From Streptomyces justiciae (GTDB lineage: Bacteria; Actinomycetota; Actinomycetes; Streptomycetales; Streptomycetaceae), in assembly GCF_015163075.1 (NCBI RefSeq), contig NZ_JADDXU010000008.1, positions 310,001 through 374,000 on the forward strand: DNA of 64,000 bases. Reading direction: 5' to 3'. Below the pieces are notes generated by a model that worked only from the letters and a program-made list of their open reading frames with translations, did no database searches and was not told the origin of the DNA. This document shows, one piece after another, positions 50,451-58,871 of the stretch. Position numbers and translations under genes: made by a program. Position 1 is the first letter of the stretch. Each line of letters starts with the position of its first letter.

Positions 50451-51836
50451 GTGCAATTCCACGACTCGATGATCAGTCTCGTCGGCAACACCCCGCTGGT
50501 GAGGCTCAACAACGTCACCCAGGGCATCCAGGCGACCGTCCTGGCCAAGGTGGAGTACTTCAACCCCGGCGGGTCCGTGAAGGACCGCATCGCCCTGCGC
50601 ATGATCGAGGCGGCGGAGGAGAGCGGCGCGCTCAAGCCCGGGGGCACGATCGTCGAGCCGACCAGCGGCAACACCGGCGTCGGGCTGGCCATCGTGGCCC
50701 AGCAGAAGGGGTACAAGTGCATCTTCGTGTGCCCCGACAAGGTGTCGACGGACAAGATCAACGTCCTTCGCGCGTACGGCGCCGAGGTGGTCGTCTGCCC
50801 GACCGCCGTCGACCCCGAGCACCCGGACTCGTACTACAACGTCTCCGACCGCCTCGTCCGTGAGACCCCGGGCGCGTGGAAGCCCGACCAGTACTCCAAC
50901 CCCAACAACCCGCTCTCCCACTACCACTCCACCGGCCCCGAGCTGTGGGAGCAGACGGAGGGGAAGATCACCCACTTCGTGGCGGGCGTCGGCACCGGCG
51001 GCACCATCTCCGGCACCGGCCGCTATCTGAAGGACGCCAGCGACGGCAAGGTCAAGGTCGTCGGCGCCGACCCGGAGGGCTCGGTCTACTCCGGCGGCTC
51101 CGGCCGCCCCTACCTCGTCGAGGGCGTCGGCGAGGACTTCTGGCCCACCGCCTACGACCGGACCGTCGCCGACGAGATCGTCGCCGTCTCCGACAAGGAC
51201 TCCTTCCAGATGACCCGCCGCCTCGCCAAGGAGGAAGGCCTCCTGGTCGGCGGCTCCTGCGGCATGGCGGTCGTCGCGGCCCTGCGCGTCGCGGAACGCC
51301 TGGGCCCGGACGACGTGGTCGTAGTCCTCCTCCCGGACAGCGGCCGCGGCTACCTCTCGAAGATCTTCAATGACGAGTGGCTGGCTTCCTACGGCTTCCT
51401 CGAGGAGTCGCAACCGGCCGCGAGCGTCGGGGACGTGCTGAAGCACAAGGCGGGCGCCATTCCCAGCCTCGTCCACATGCACCCGGAGGAGACGGTCGGC
51501 CAGGCCATCGAGGTGCTGCACGAGTACGGCGTCTCCCAGATGCCGGTGGTGAAGCCGGGCGCCGGGCACCCCGACGTCATGGCGGCCGAGGTGGTCGGTT
51601 CCGTCGTCGAACGGGATCTGCTGGACGCGCTGTTCACCCAGCGGGCCACTCTCACCGACCCGTTGGAGAAGCACATGTCGTCGCCTCTGCCGCAGGTGGG
51701 GTCCGGTGAGCCGATCGAAGACCTCATGGCGGTCCTCGGCCGCGCGGACGCCGCGATCGTGCTGGTCGAGGGCAAGCCGACCGGCGTCGTGACGCGTCAG
51801 GACCTGCTGGCGTACATGGCCCGCACGGTGCAGTAG
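50451..51836 (+). CDS. Cystathionine beta-synthase
   Basis: A 461-residue PLP enzyme with an N-terminal beta-family catalytic domain (1-320) and two C-terminal CBS domains (about 335-455). The PLP lysine is K44 in NPGGSVKDR; the cofactor phosphate loop is in GVGTGGTISGTGRY, and the substrate loop is EPTSGNTGVG. It joins serine and homocysteine to cystathionine in reverse transsulfuration; the CBS pair may bind adenosyl ligands. There is no heme domain. The GTG at 50451 has GGAGA upstream. A hairpin terminator follows at 51844. Confidence 0.93.
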   Translation: MQFHDSMISLVGNTPLVRLNNVTQGIQATVLAKVEYFNPGGSVKDRIALRMIEAAEESGALKPGGTIVEPTSGNTGVGLAIVAQQKGYKCIFVCPDKVSTDKINVLRAYGAEVVVCPTAVDPEHPDSYYNVSDRLVRETPGAWKPDQYSNPNNPLSHYHSTGPELWEQTEGKITHFVAGVGTGGTISGTGRYLKDASDGKVKVVGADPEGSVYSGGSGRPYLVEGVGEDFWPTAYDRTVADEIVAVSDKDSFQMTRRLAKEEGLLVGGSCGMAVVAALRVAERLGPDDVVVVLLPDSGRGYLSKIFNDEWLASYGFLEESQPAASVGDVLKHKAGAIPSLVHMHPEETVGQAIEVLHEYGVSQMPVVKPGAGHPDVMAAEVVGSVVERDLLDALFTQRATLTDPLEKHMSSPLPQVGSGEPIEDLMAVLGRADAAIVLVEGKPTGVVTRQDLLAYMARTVQ

Positions 51837-51843
51837 GGCGTAC

Positions 51844-51871
51844 GGGGTGCCGTCTTCGACGACGGCACCCC
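51844..51871. terminator. Hairpin terminator after cystathionine beta-synthase
   Basis: An 11-bp perfect stem (51844-51854 with 51861-51871) and a TTCGAC loop, 8 bases after the stop codon and 18 bases before the end of the broken recombinase. Confidence 0.8.
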
Positions 51872-51888
51872 CGGCCGCGCTTCCCCGG

Positions 51889-53446
51889 TCACGTCGCGCC
51901 AGTGATCCGCAAGAGCGTGGGGTCGAACGGGGCGCGGCGTGACCGACCGGGCGGAAGCGGCAGGACGGTCACCGACCGCAGGACGGTGCCGACTGCCGCC
52001 CGCCGCTCCTCGAGACTCATCGCGGGCCAGCGTGACGTGTCCCAGCCGGCCAACGCGTCCTGTCGGCCACGGCGGTGCCTCTCCCGGGCGGCCTCCAGCC
52101 CGGAGATCCGGGCCTCCAGGTCGGATCTCTGCTCCGGCCCAAGAGAATCACGCCTGTTGATCAGGGCCTGGAGCAGCGGGGTCCCGGCCCATTCCGACTG
52201 CTTCTCGTCGACGAAGGGGCGCCGCTCGTCGAGCAGGGCGAGCACGACTTCCTGAAGGTGGCGATCGACGTCACGAACGCTGCGCGCCGTGCCTCCGCAG
52301 TCCAGAGCGGTGCACACATAGACGGCGTTGCCGGGGTTCGTCGCGGTCGGCCGGGCGCAACCGCCCATCTTGGAACCGCACACAAGGCCGTCCTCTCGGG
52401 AAGCACCGCAGCGCAGGTACCCACTGAACAGATACTTGCGGAGGCTCCGGGGCTCGACTCCCGCGGACGGGCTGCCGTTCGTCAGACGGGTGCCTCTCTT
52501 CGAGCCCCGCCCCCGGGAGAGTCGTACGAGCGCCTCCCACTCCTCGACGGTCGCGGGCGCGTCCCACTGGCCGACGACCGGTGCGCCGGTGACGGGGTCA
52601 TGAACGAGCTCGCCGTGGATGGCCCGGTAACCACACATCACAGGGTTGACGAGGGCTTGGCGTACGGTCGCTCCGCTCCACCGGTTTCCCGAGGCGGTCG
52701 GGACTCCCCGGGTGTTCAGTTGCCGCGCGATGGCGTTCCAACTCGTGCCGCGCAGTGCGGAGTCGATCATCTCTGGGAGTACGGGCCATTCTTCGGGGTC
52801 TCTGCGCATATTGATCTTCAGCCCGGAGCGGGGGTCGGGCGGCAGCCAGCCGAAGCGCCTGCGTCCTCCTGGTGTCCCGCCGTCGATCGCCCGGCGCCGG
52901 ACATGGCGCTCGATGCGCTCCTTCGTCCTCCGTACTTCGCCGTCGCTGGTGACGGCAGCTTCGGCGCTGCGAAGCGACCCGAGATCGAAAACGCTTCGCC
53001 GCTCGATGAACAGCTCCTCTTCGGTGACCGTGACGGCCTGGTGGACCCGAAGCCAGCCGCCACACGCGTTCATGTTCCGTGGCGATGAGGGCCTGGACGG
53101 GAAAACCCTCGGTCGTCCTTCGGCAGTGGAGGGCGTCGACCATCTCCATGAACGCCGGCCGTACGAGGGCCGGCTGCGCAGCCGTCAGTCCGTTGTCCTC
53201 GTAGAACTTGACGATGGCCACGCCGAACGCGGCCGCCGTCTCGGTGTTCTCCTCGTGCTGGTGGCGAATGCCCGTCCCTGCCGCTCGGCCCTTGGCCAGG
53301 ACGGCGGACCGGGTGCTCTGGTCGGCGCTGATCCGGGCGTAGTCCACGGCGGGTATGCGACCACCGAGCCATTCCTCGAAGGTGCGTCCGGCCTCCAGGG
53401 CCATGACGAGCGAGGGATCGAGGAAGCTCCTGGACCAACCGGGCAT
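51889..53446 (-). pseudogene. Frameshifted large serine recombinase
   Basis: A serine recombinase gene in two frames. From the ATG at 53446 (AAGGGG upstream) the resolvase domain runs with the catalytic Ser in DYARISADQ and reaches ATEHERVWRL near 53060. There the frame shifts, consistent with loss of about one base within 53048-53066, and the rest continues in the other frame as VHQAVTVTEEELFIE, a recombinase domain (RRFGW, WNAIARQLNTRGVPTASG, WSGATVRQALVNPVMCGY), a Cys-rich zinc ribbon (YLRCGA, VCGSKMGG, ALDCGG) and a coiled coil to the TGA at 51889. Joined, it would be about 519 residues, the usual length. It is probably inactive unless the shift is a sequencing error. No element genes flank it. 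Confidence 0.85.
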
Positions 53447-53883
53447 GCGAGCACCCCTTCCAGGGTGGATGAAATGTTCGGATGCCTTGAACTGTGCGGC
53501 TGGGCGCCGTGACGGGTGAGTCGATGACCGACTGGTTCCGCACAACGGGTGAGCGTGGGGCTTCTCGTTGACGGCATGGTTGGGGTTCCGTCGGCTTTCC
53601 TGGCCAAGGGTGGGAAGCAGCGGTGAACGTCCGGTGAACCGGCGGGGCGGGCGGGGAACTTGCGTTTGTCTGCCCAAGTGGTGGACTTCTCGGAAGTGGT
53701 ACGAGGGTGTCACGTCCGCGCAGCACTCGCTTAACACGCGTCCGGCACATTAGTGGGTGTCGGCAGGGCGGGAGCGGCTCCCCGCCCCGGCCGGCACCGA
53801 AACGTCCAAGGACCTCCGGAGCGGCTCCCGGACCTCCATGGACGCCGGACGTGAGACCTGGCCCTGACCCGGTCGACGTCCCT
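53447..53883. other. Non-coding region beside the broken recombinase
   Basis: A region of about 440 bases with no frame showing coding character, probably the recombinase promoter and residual element sequence. No att-like repeat shared with the other side of the recombinase was noticed by eye. Confidence 0.45.
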
Positions 53884-53948
53884 CGCGGGGACCGCCGTCG
53901 TCCCGCCCCCCGGTAACGGGGGTGCGGCGGTCCCCGCGATATTTCTTT
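53884..53948 (-). terminator. Large hairpin downstream of the XRE regulator
   Basis: CGCGGGGACCGCCG (53884-53897) pairs perfectly with 53935-53948, and the inside folds again as a run of C pairing with a run of G around GTAA. It lies 11 bases past the regulator stop, so it is its terminator. Confidence 0.8.
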
Positions 53949-53958
53949 ACGGGGCTTC

Positions 53959-54789
53959 TCAGTGGGCGGGAGTGGACTCCCAACTGCCCAGCAGCGCGAG
54001 CCTCTCCGCCGTCTCCGAGCCCGGTTCCGGGGTGTACACGACCAGCGTCTGGTCCGGGGTTTCCGGGAGGGTCAGGGACTCGTACGGGAGGGTCAGCAGG
54101 CCCGCTATCGGGTGCCGGACGCGTTTCACGCCGTACATGCACGCCCTGACCTGGTGGTCGGCCCACAGGCGGCGGAAGTCCTCGCTCTTGAGGGAGAGTT
54201 CGCCGACGAGGTCGCGCAGGGCGGGGTCGTCGGGGTGGGCGCCCGCGCTGAGGCGGAGGTGGGCGACGGTCTGGGCGGCGACCGCCGCGAAGTCGGGGTA
54301 GAGGTCGCGCCCGCCGGGCTCCAGGAAGAGCTGCCGGACGATGTTGCGCCGGGCGGGAGCCATCCGGCCGAAGCCGAGCAGGGCGTCGCCGAGGGCGTTC
54401 CAGGCCAGGACCTCCATGCCGGGGCCGAGGACGAACGCGGGGGTGCGCTCCATGCTGTCCAGGAGGAGTTGGATGCCGGGCCGGACGCGGGGCGTGCCGC
54501 GGCGGGGCGTGCGCTTCTTCGGTGGCCGGGCCACCGCGCGCAGATAGGCGTGCTCGGTGTCGTCGAGGCGCAGTACGCGTGCGATCGCGTCCAGGACGGC
54601 GTCCGAGACGCTCGGGCCGCGGCCCTGTTCCAGGCGGATGTAGTAGTCGACGCTGACGCCCGCGAGCTGGGCCACCTCCTCGCGGCGCAGCCCGGGTACG
54701 TGGCGCCGCCCGTACGAGGGCAGCCCCACCTCCTCGGGCCGGATGCGGGCGCGCCGTGAGCGCAGGAAGTCTCCGAGGTCCCCGTCCAT
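53959..54789 (-). CDS. XRE-family regulator with MmyB-like ligand domain
   Basis: A 276-residue regulator. The N-terminal helix-turn-helix (about 1-75) contains the conserved GLPSYGRRHVPGLRREEVAQLAGVS start used by MmyB-type regulators, and the C-terminal part (about 100-270) is the MLTR ligand-binding PAS-like domain with FVLGPGMEVLAWN and the cluster PDFAAVAAQTVA. This family typically controls a divergent oxidoreductase; here an SDR gene starts 152 bases away on the other strand. The ATG at 54789 has no obvious ribosome site. Confidence 0.9.
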   Translation of the reverse strand: MDGDLGDFLRSRRARIRPEEVGLPSYGRRHVPGLRREEVAQLAGVSVDYYIRLEQGRGPSVSDAVLDAIARVLRLDDTEHAYLRAVARPPKKRTPRRGTPRVRPGIQLLLDSMERTPAFVLGPGMEVLAWNALGDALLGFGRMAPARRNIVRQLFLEPGGRDLYPDFAAVAAQTVAHLRLSAGAHPDDPALRDLVGELSLKSEDFRRLWADHQVRACMYGVKRVRHPIAGLLTLPYESLTLPETPDQTLVVYTPEPGSETAERLALLGSWESTPAH

Positions 54790-54822
54790 GGGTTCGATCG
54801 TAGGGGAGCGGCGGGAGCCGAG

Positions 54823-54863
54823 CCTGGTACTGGCAGACCCAGGAAAAGCGCATCCCTGGGTAC
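54823..54863. promoter_or_regulatory. CCTGG(G)TAC repeats, candidate MmyB operator
   Basis: CCTGGTAC (54823-54830), CCCAGG (54838-54843) and CCTGGGTAC (54855-54863) form overlapping direct and inverted repeats with about 10-base spacers, between the XRE and SDR genes. The pattern is the one expected for dimer sites of the divergent regulator. Confidence 0.5.
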
Positions 54864-54941
54864 GGACTGCCGTGCGGCGCAGGGTGGTTGATGCCGCCGG
54901 GGAGCTGCCCGGCGGACTTCCGAACAGCGAGGAGCACCGCA

Positions 54942-55703
54942 ATGTCGTACGAGAACCTGGCCGGCCGTACTGCCGTCGTCACGGGCGCAGCGAGTGGGAT
55001 CGGTGAGGCCGTCGCCGTACTGCTGGCCGCGCGGGGCGCGAAGGTGGCGGTGCTGGCGCGGCGCCGGGACCGGCTGGACGCCGTCGTCGAGAAGATCCGG
55101 GCCGACGGCGGGCAGGCGCTCGCCGTGGTCGCGGATGTGACGGACGACGGTTCGGTGGACGCGGCCGTGGAGAGCGTCCACGCCGCCTACGGGGCCGTCG
55201 ACCTGGTCGTGAACGCGGCGGGCGTCATGCTGCCGAACCCCGTCGACGACGGGCGCAGCGACGAGTGGCAGCGGATGATCGACACCAACGTCACCGGCGT
55301 GCTGCGGATGATCCGGGCCTTCACCGCCGACCTGGTGGGTGCCGCCGCCGAGGGGCGGACCGCGGACCTGGTGAACATCTCGTCCATCGGCGCGCACATC
55401 ACGTTCCCCAACTACGCGGTCTACGGGGCGACCAAGGCCGCGCTGACCTATCTCTCCCAGTCCCTGCGGGGCGAGTTCGGGCCGCGGGACGTGCGGGTCA
55501 CCAACATCGAGCCCGGGCTGACGCAGACCGAACTGGCCACCCACATCGACAGCGACGGGCTGCGGGAGCAGATCGACGGCATGATCGACGCAGTGGGCAT
55601 CCTGTCCTCGGCGGAGGTCGCCGACGTCGTCGCCTACGTCACCAGCCGCCCCCGGCACGTCAACCTGCGGCAGATCATGGTGCTGCCGACCCGGCAGGCG
55701 TGA
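54942..55703 (+). CDS. Short-chain dehydrogenase/reductase
   Basis: A 253-residue classical SDR. The cofactor motif TGAASGIG is at 14-21, NAAGV at about 88-92, the catalytic Ser in NISSIGAH (about 145) and YGATK near 161-165. The residue pattern after the cofactor loop (RRRDRLD) favours NADP over NAD. The substrate is unknown; the divergent MmyB-type regulator suggests an inducible small-molecule oxidoreductase. The ATG at 54942 follows GAGGAG (54929-54934). Confidence 0.92.
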   Translation: MSYENLAGRTAVVTGAASGIGEAVAVLLAARGAKVAVLARRRDRLDAVVEKIRADGGQALAVVADVTDDGSVDAAVESVHAAYGAVDLVVNAAGVMLPNPVDDGRSDEWQRMIDTNVTGVLRMIRAFTADLVGAAAEGRTADLVNISSIGAHITFPNYAVYGATKAALTYLSQSLRGEFGPRDVRVTNIEPGLTQTELATHIDSDGLREQIDGMIDAVGILSSAEVADVVAYVTSRPRHVNLRQIMVLPTRQA

Positions 55704-55709
55704 GGCCGG

Positions 55710-56150
55710 TCAGCCCTCCCACTCGCTGTCCTGCTCGGACTTGCGGTGCCGGCGGCCCCGGAACAGCTCGGGGTTGGTGCGGACGGCCTGGAAGGCGTTG
55801 ACACCGACGATCCCGGCCCAGGCGACCAGCAGGCCGGGCAGGTGGGCGATGCCGCCGCCGATCGCGGACAGCGGGACGGCGAGGACCAGCGAGACGATGC
55901 CGAAGCCGTAGCGCTCGCCCCAGGAGTCCGTCGGGCTCGGCTTCCGGGCGCCCCGGGCGACCACCATCTGCTGCTCGGCCAGCTGCCGGCGCACCCGGCG
56001 CTCCACCGCGCCGTCGATGCGCTGGTCGACCTTCTCCAGGAAGGAGTCGACCAGCGCGGACTCGTAGTCCTCGCCCAGTTCCCTGCGGGCCTGCAGGGTG
56101 GCGTCGAGTTCTTTCTTCAGGTCGGCGTCCCGCGCGTCCATTCCGGTCAT
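55710..56150 (-). CDS. Conserved membrane protein with coiled-coil N-terminus
   Basis: A 146-residue protein: an acidic helical region (1-65, DADLKKELDATLQARREL), then two membrane helices (about 84-103 and 106-122) and a basic tail. It is an uncharacterised actinobacterial family of small 2-TM proteins. The ATG at 56150 or 56141 starts it, with no strong ribosome site for either. It converges on the SDR gene with a 6-base gap and lies 10 bases from the SulP gene end. Confidence 0.7.
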   Translation of the reverse strand: MTGMDARDADLKKELDATLQARRELGEDYESALVDSFLEKVDQRIDGAVERRVRRQLAEQQMVVARGARKPSPTDSWGERYGFGIVSLVLAVPLSAIGGGIAHLPGLLVAWAGIVGVNAFQAVRTNPELFRGRRHRKSEQDSEWEG

Positions 56151-56160
56151 GCAGTCAAAG

Positions 56161-57756
56161 TTAGGGAGCCGGGGCGCCGGCCGCACTGGGGATAGCCCCC
56201 GTCTTCGGGCTGGGGATCTCCGGGAGGACCCCTAGGGACTCCAGGACCCGGCGATGACCTCGCTCGACGCCGGTCACCCGGACCTCGATGCCCCGGCCCC
56301 GCAGCTCGCCGATGGCGTCCTTGAGGGCGAGCGCGCCGGTCGCGTCGACCGCCGTCAGCCCGGACAGCCGCAGGTCGACGGTGCCGACGCCGCGCACGTC
56401 GGCGAGGCTGCGGCTCAAGCGGTGGGCGGCGGCGAAGAGGAGGGGGCCGTCGAAGCGGTACGTCACGGTGCCCGCCGCGCCGGGGAGCTCGTCGGCGGCG
56501 GCGGGGGTGAGGCGGGTGCCGCGGACGGCCGCCCGCAGGGCGAGCAGCACCGACACCGCCAGGCCGATCAGGACGGCCCGCACCAGGTCCAGGGCGAGGG
56601 TGGAGGCGGCGGTCAGGGCCAGCACCAGGGCGTCGCCGCGGGTGGCCCGCGCCATGGCCCGTACGGCGTCCGTCTCCACCATCCGCACCGCCGTCGCGAG
56701 GAGTACGCCCGCGAGCGCGGCCAGCGGGACACGGCCCACCAGCGGGGCCGCGACCGCGACGATCCCGGCGAGGATCACCGCGTGCGCGAGCGCGGCGAGC
56801 CGGGAGACGGCGCCGGAGCGGACGTTGACGGCCGTGCGGGCGATCGCGCCGGTCGCGGGGACGCCGCCGAAGAGCGGGGCGGCGAGGTTGGCGATGCCCT
56901 GGCCGAAGAGTTCCTTGCCGGGGTCGTGGCGCTCGCCGGGGCGCATGCCGTCGGCGACGGACGCGGACAGCAGGGACTCCAGCGCGGCCAGGGCGGCGAC
57001 CGCGGCGGCAGGGGCGAGCAGGGAGGGGACGCGGCCGACGTCCAGGAAGCCGAGGGAGGGGGCGGGGAGAGCGGCGGGGAGCGTGCCGATGCGGGTCACG
57101 GTGAGGTGCAGGGCCTCCGCCACGGCCGTCGTCGCCGCCACCGCGGCCAGCGAGAAGGGCACGGTCGGCTTCCAGCGGGCGCCCGCGAGGACGAGCGCGG
57201 CCGAGCCGAGGGCCAGCAGCAGGGCCGGCCAGTGCGGGGCCGCCGCGAACTCCTCGCCGGCCCGCGCGGCGACGACGGCCACCTGCTCGCCGTGCGGCAC
57301 GGGCACGCCGAGGGCGTTCGGGATCTGCTGGAGGGCGATCACACAGGCGATGCCGATCGTGAAACCGGCGATCACGGGGGCGGGGACGTACGCCATCGCG
57401 GCCCCGGCGCGGGCGAAGGCGAGCACGAGCAGCATGAGGCCGGCCAGCAGGCCGACCGTGAGGACGCCGTCGGCGCCGTACCGGTGCACGATCGGGACCA
57501 GGACGACGGTCATGGCGCCCGTGGGCCCGCTCACCTGCCGTGCGCTGCCGCCGCACAGCGCGGCGAGCGCCCCGGCGACGATCGCGGTGACGAGCCCGGC
57601 GGCGGCGCCGAGCCCGGAGGTCACCCCGAAACCGAGGGCGAGGGGAAGGGCGACGACGGCGACGGTGAGCCCGCAGAGCAGGTCGCGGCGCGGGGCGCGG
57701 GTCATGGAGCGGAGGTCGGCGGGGGAGGGCAGGACGGAGGCGAGGGGCGAGTTCAT
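56161..57756 (-). CDS. SulP family anion transporter with STAS domain
   Basis: A 531-residue SulP/SLC26 transporter. A core of about 11-14 membrane helices (residues 20-400) includes the typical helix start with LLCGLTVAVVALPLALGFGV and GPTGAMTVVLVPI; a cytoplasmic STAS domain (about 425-520) ends it, with VDLRLSGLTAVDATGALALKD. Bacterial SulPs carry bicarbonate, sulfate or dicarboxylates. A beta-carbonic anhydrase gene lies upstream on the same strand, a pairing that argues for bicarbonate. The ATG at 57756 has only a weak ribosome site. A tandem repeat separates the two genes. Confidence 0.9.
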   Translation of the reverse strand: MNSPLASVLPSPADLRSMTRAPRRDLLCGLTVAVVALPLALGFGVTSGLGAAAGLVTAIVAGALAALCGGSARQVSGPTGAMTVVLVPIVHRYGADGVLTVGLLAGLMLLVLAFARAGAAMAYVPAPVIAGFTIGIACVIALQQIPNALGVPVPHGEQVAVVAARAGEEFAAAPHWPALLLALGSAALVLAGARWKPTVPFSLAAVAATTAVAEALHLTVTRIGTLPAALPAPSLGFLDVGRVPSLLAPAAAVAALAALESLLSASVADGMRPGERHDPGKELFGQGIANLAAPLFGGVPATGAIARTAVNVRSGAVSRLAALAHAVILAGIVAVAAPLVGRVPLAALAGVLLATAVRMVETDAVRAMARATRGDALVLALTAASTLALDLVRAVLIGLAVSVLLALRAAVRGTRLTPAAADELPGAAGTVTYRFDGPLLFAAAHRLSRSLADVRGVGTVDLRLSGLTAVDATGALALKDAIGELRGRGIEVRVTGVERGHRRVLESLGVLPEIPSPKTGAIPSAAGAPAP

Positions 57757-57799
57757 GGGGGCTTTTCGGTAGGAGGATGCCCGCGGTGGGCACAGCGGG

Positions 57800-57960
57800 G
57801 ACAGCGGGCGCGGCGGATAGTGCCGGGTGCGGCGGGACGCCAATGCCGCAGGCACAGCGATGGCGCCGGGTGCGGCGGGACGGCCTGCTGCGGGCACAGT
57901 GATGGCGCCGGGTGCGGCGGGACGGCCTGTCGCGGGCGCAGCGGATGGTGCCGGGTGCCG
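57800..57960. repeat. Tandem repeat, about 43-bp period
   Basis: The block GCCGGGTGCGGCGGGACG recurs at 57822, 57865 and 57907, with a partial copy at 57950, giving steps of 43, 42 and 43 bases and about 3.5 copies with small differences. It fills most of the gap between the carbonic anhydrase stop and the SulP start. The gene pair would read through it. Confidence 0.8.
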
Positions 57961-57972
57961 TCTGGCGGGCGG

Positions 57973-58638
57973 TCAGGGCAGCAGCGTGACGCGGCCGGTG
58001 TCCAGGTCGAAGCGCGCCGCCAGCACCGTCGACCCCGCGAACGCGGAGTCCGCGCGGATCGCGTCCCGTACCCAGCGGGTGTGGGCGGTCATGGTGTGCT
58101 CGGCCCAGTCGCCCGGCAGGGCGCGGGTGCGGCGGGCGGACGGGGTGATCTCGTCGACGAGGAGGTTCAGATGGCCGGGCACGGGGGCGCCGGTGCGCAG
58201 GTGCTCCAGGGTCGCCGCGACGGCCCCGCAGCGCTCGTGGCCGAGCACCAGGACCAGCGGGATGCGCAGCTCCTCGACGCCGTACTGGACGGAGGCGAGC
58301 ACCGCCTCGTCGAGCACCTGGCCGGCCGTCCTTATGCACAGCAGGTCCCCGAGCCCCTGGTCGAAGATCAGCTCCGGCGGCACGCGGGAGTCGATGCAGC
58401 CGACGACCACCGCGAAGGGGTGTTGCGAGCCGGCCAGCGTGTGGCGCAGCCGGTCGCCCTCGTGCGGATGGCGGGAGCGGCCGGTGGCGTAGCGGTGGTT
58501 GCCCGCGAGCAGTTCGGCGAGGGCGGTGCGGGGGTCCGACGGCGGCGGTTCGGTGTCGGCGGGGGCCGCCGCCGCGGGGACGGTGGCCAGTGCGCCGACG
58601 GCGGTGGCCGTCAGGAAGGCCCTTCGGTTCGAGGCCAT
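57973..58638 (-). CDS. Beta-carbonic anhydrase, exported
   Basis: A 221-residue beta-carbonic anhydrase. The zinc ligands are Cys81, His134 and Cys137, with the Asp83-Arg85 dyad in GCIDSRVPPE and GHERCGAV. Residues 1-25 (NRRAFLTATAVGALATVPAAA) form a Sec- or Tat-like signal, with paired arginines before the hydrophobic core. The mature enzyme would therefore act outside the membrane, interconverting CO2 and bicarbonate next to the SulP transporter encoded downstream. ATG at 58638. Confidence 0.9.
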   Translation of the reverse strand: MASNRRAFLTATAVGALATVPAAAAPADTEPPPSDPRTALAELLAGNHRYATGRSRHPHEGDRLRHTLAGSQHPFAVVVGCIDSRVPPELIFDQGLGDLLCIRTAGQVLDEAVLASVQYGVEELRIPLVLVLGHERCGAVAATLEHLRTGAPVPGHLNLLVDEITPSARRTRALPGDWAEHTMTAHTRWVRDAIRADSAFAGSTVLAARFDLDTGRVTLLP

Positions 58639-58805
58639 GACGCATCCTCAGGGGATTGTGCTGTGCTGATCGCGCGTCGAGCTGAGAGCGCGTCATCACC
58701 GTATGCATGCGAGCTGTCACCCTGTGTGCCCGTTTAACGACACTTGGCTGATTCGTCGTCAGTTCATCGCTCTTGCCATACCGCCCCTTGATCGGGAACG
58801 GTTGC

Positions 58806-58838
58806 CTGCATAGGACCATGCAGAGTGCTTAAACTCTG
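58806..58838. promoter_or_regulatory. Two overlapping inverted repeats upstream of the lyase operon
   Basis: CTGCAT-N6-ATGCAG (58806-58823) overlaps CAGAGT-N6-ACTCTG (58821-58838). Both are perfect 6-bp arms with 6-base spacers. They lie 34-66 bases before the lyase start, where an RpiR-type regulator such as the one in this operon could bind. Confidence 0.5.
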
Positions 58839-58871
58839 AATAGGTCACGGTCGGTGAGGGAGTACGGCGTG

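Noticed and set aside
53040..53070. Programmed ribosomal frameshift in the second recombinase
   Set aside because: There is no slippery heptamer or following pseudoknot visible at the junction; a simple base loss is the simpler reading.
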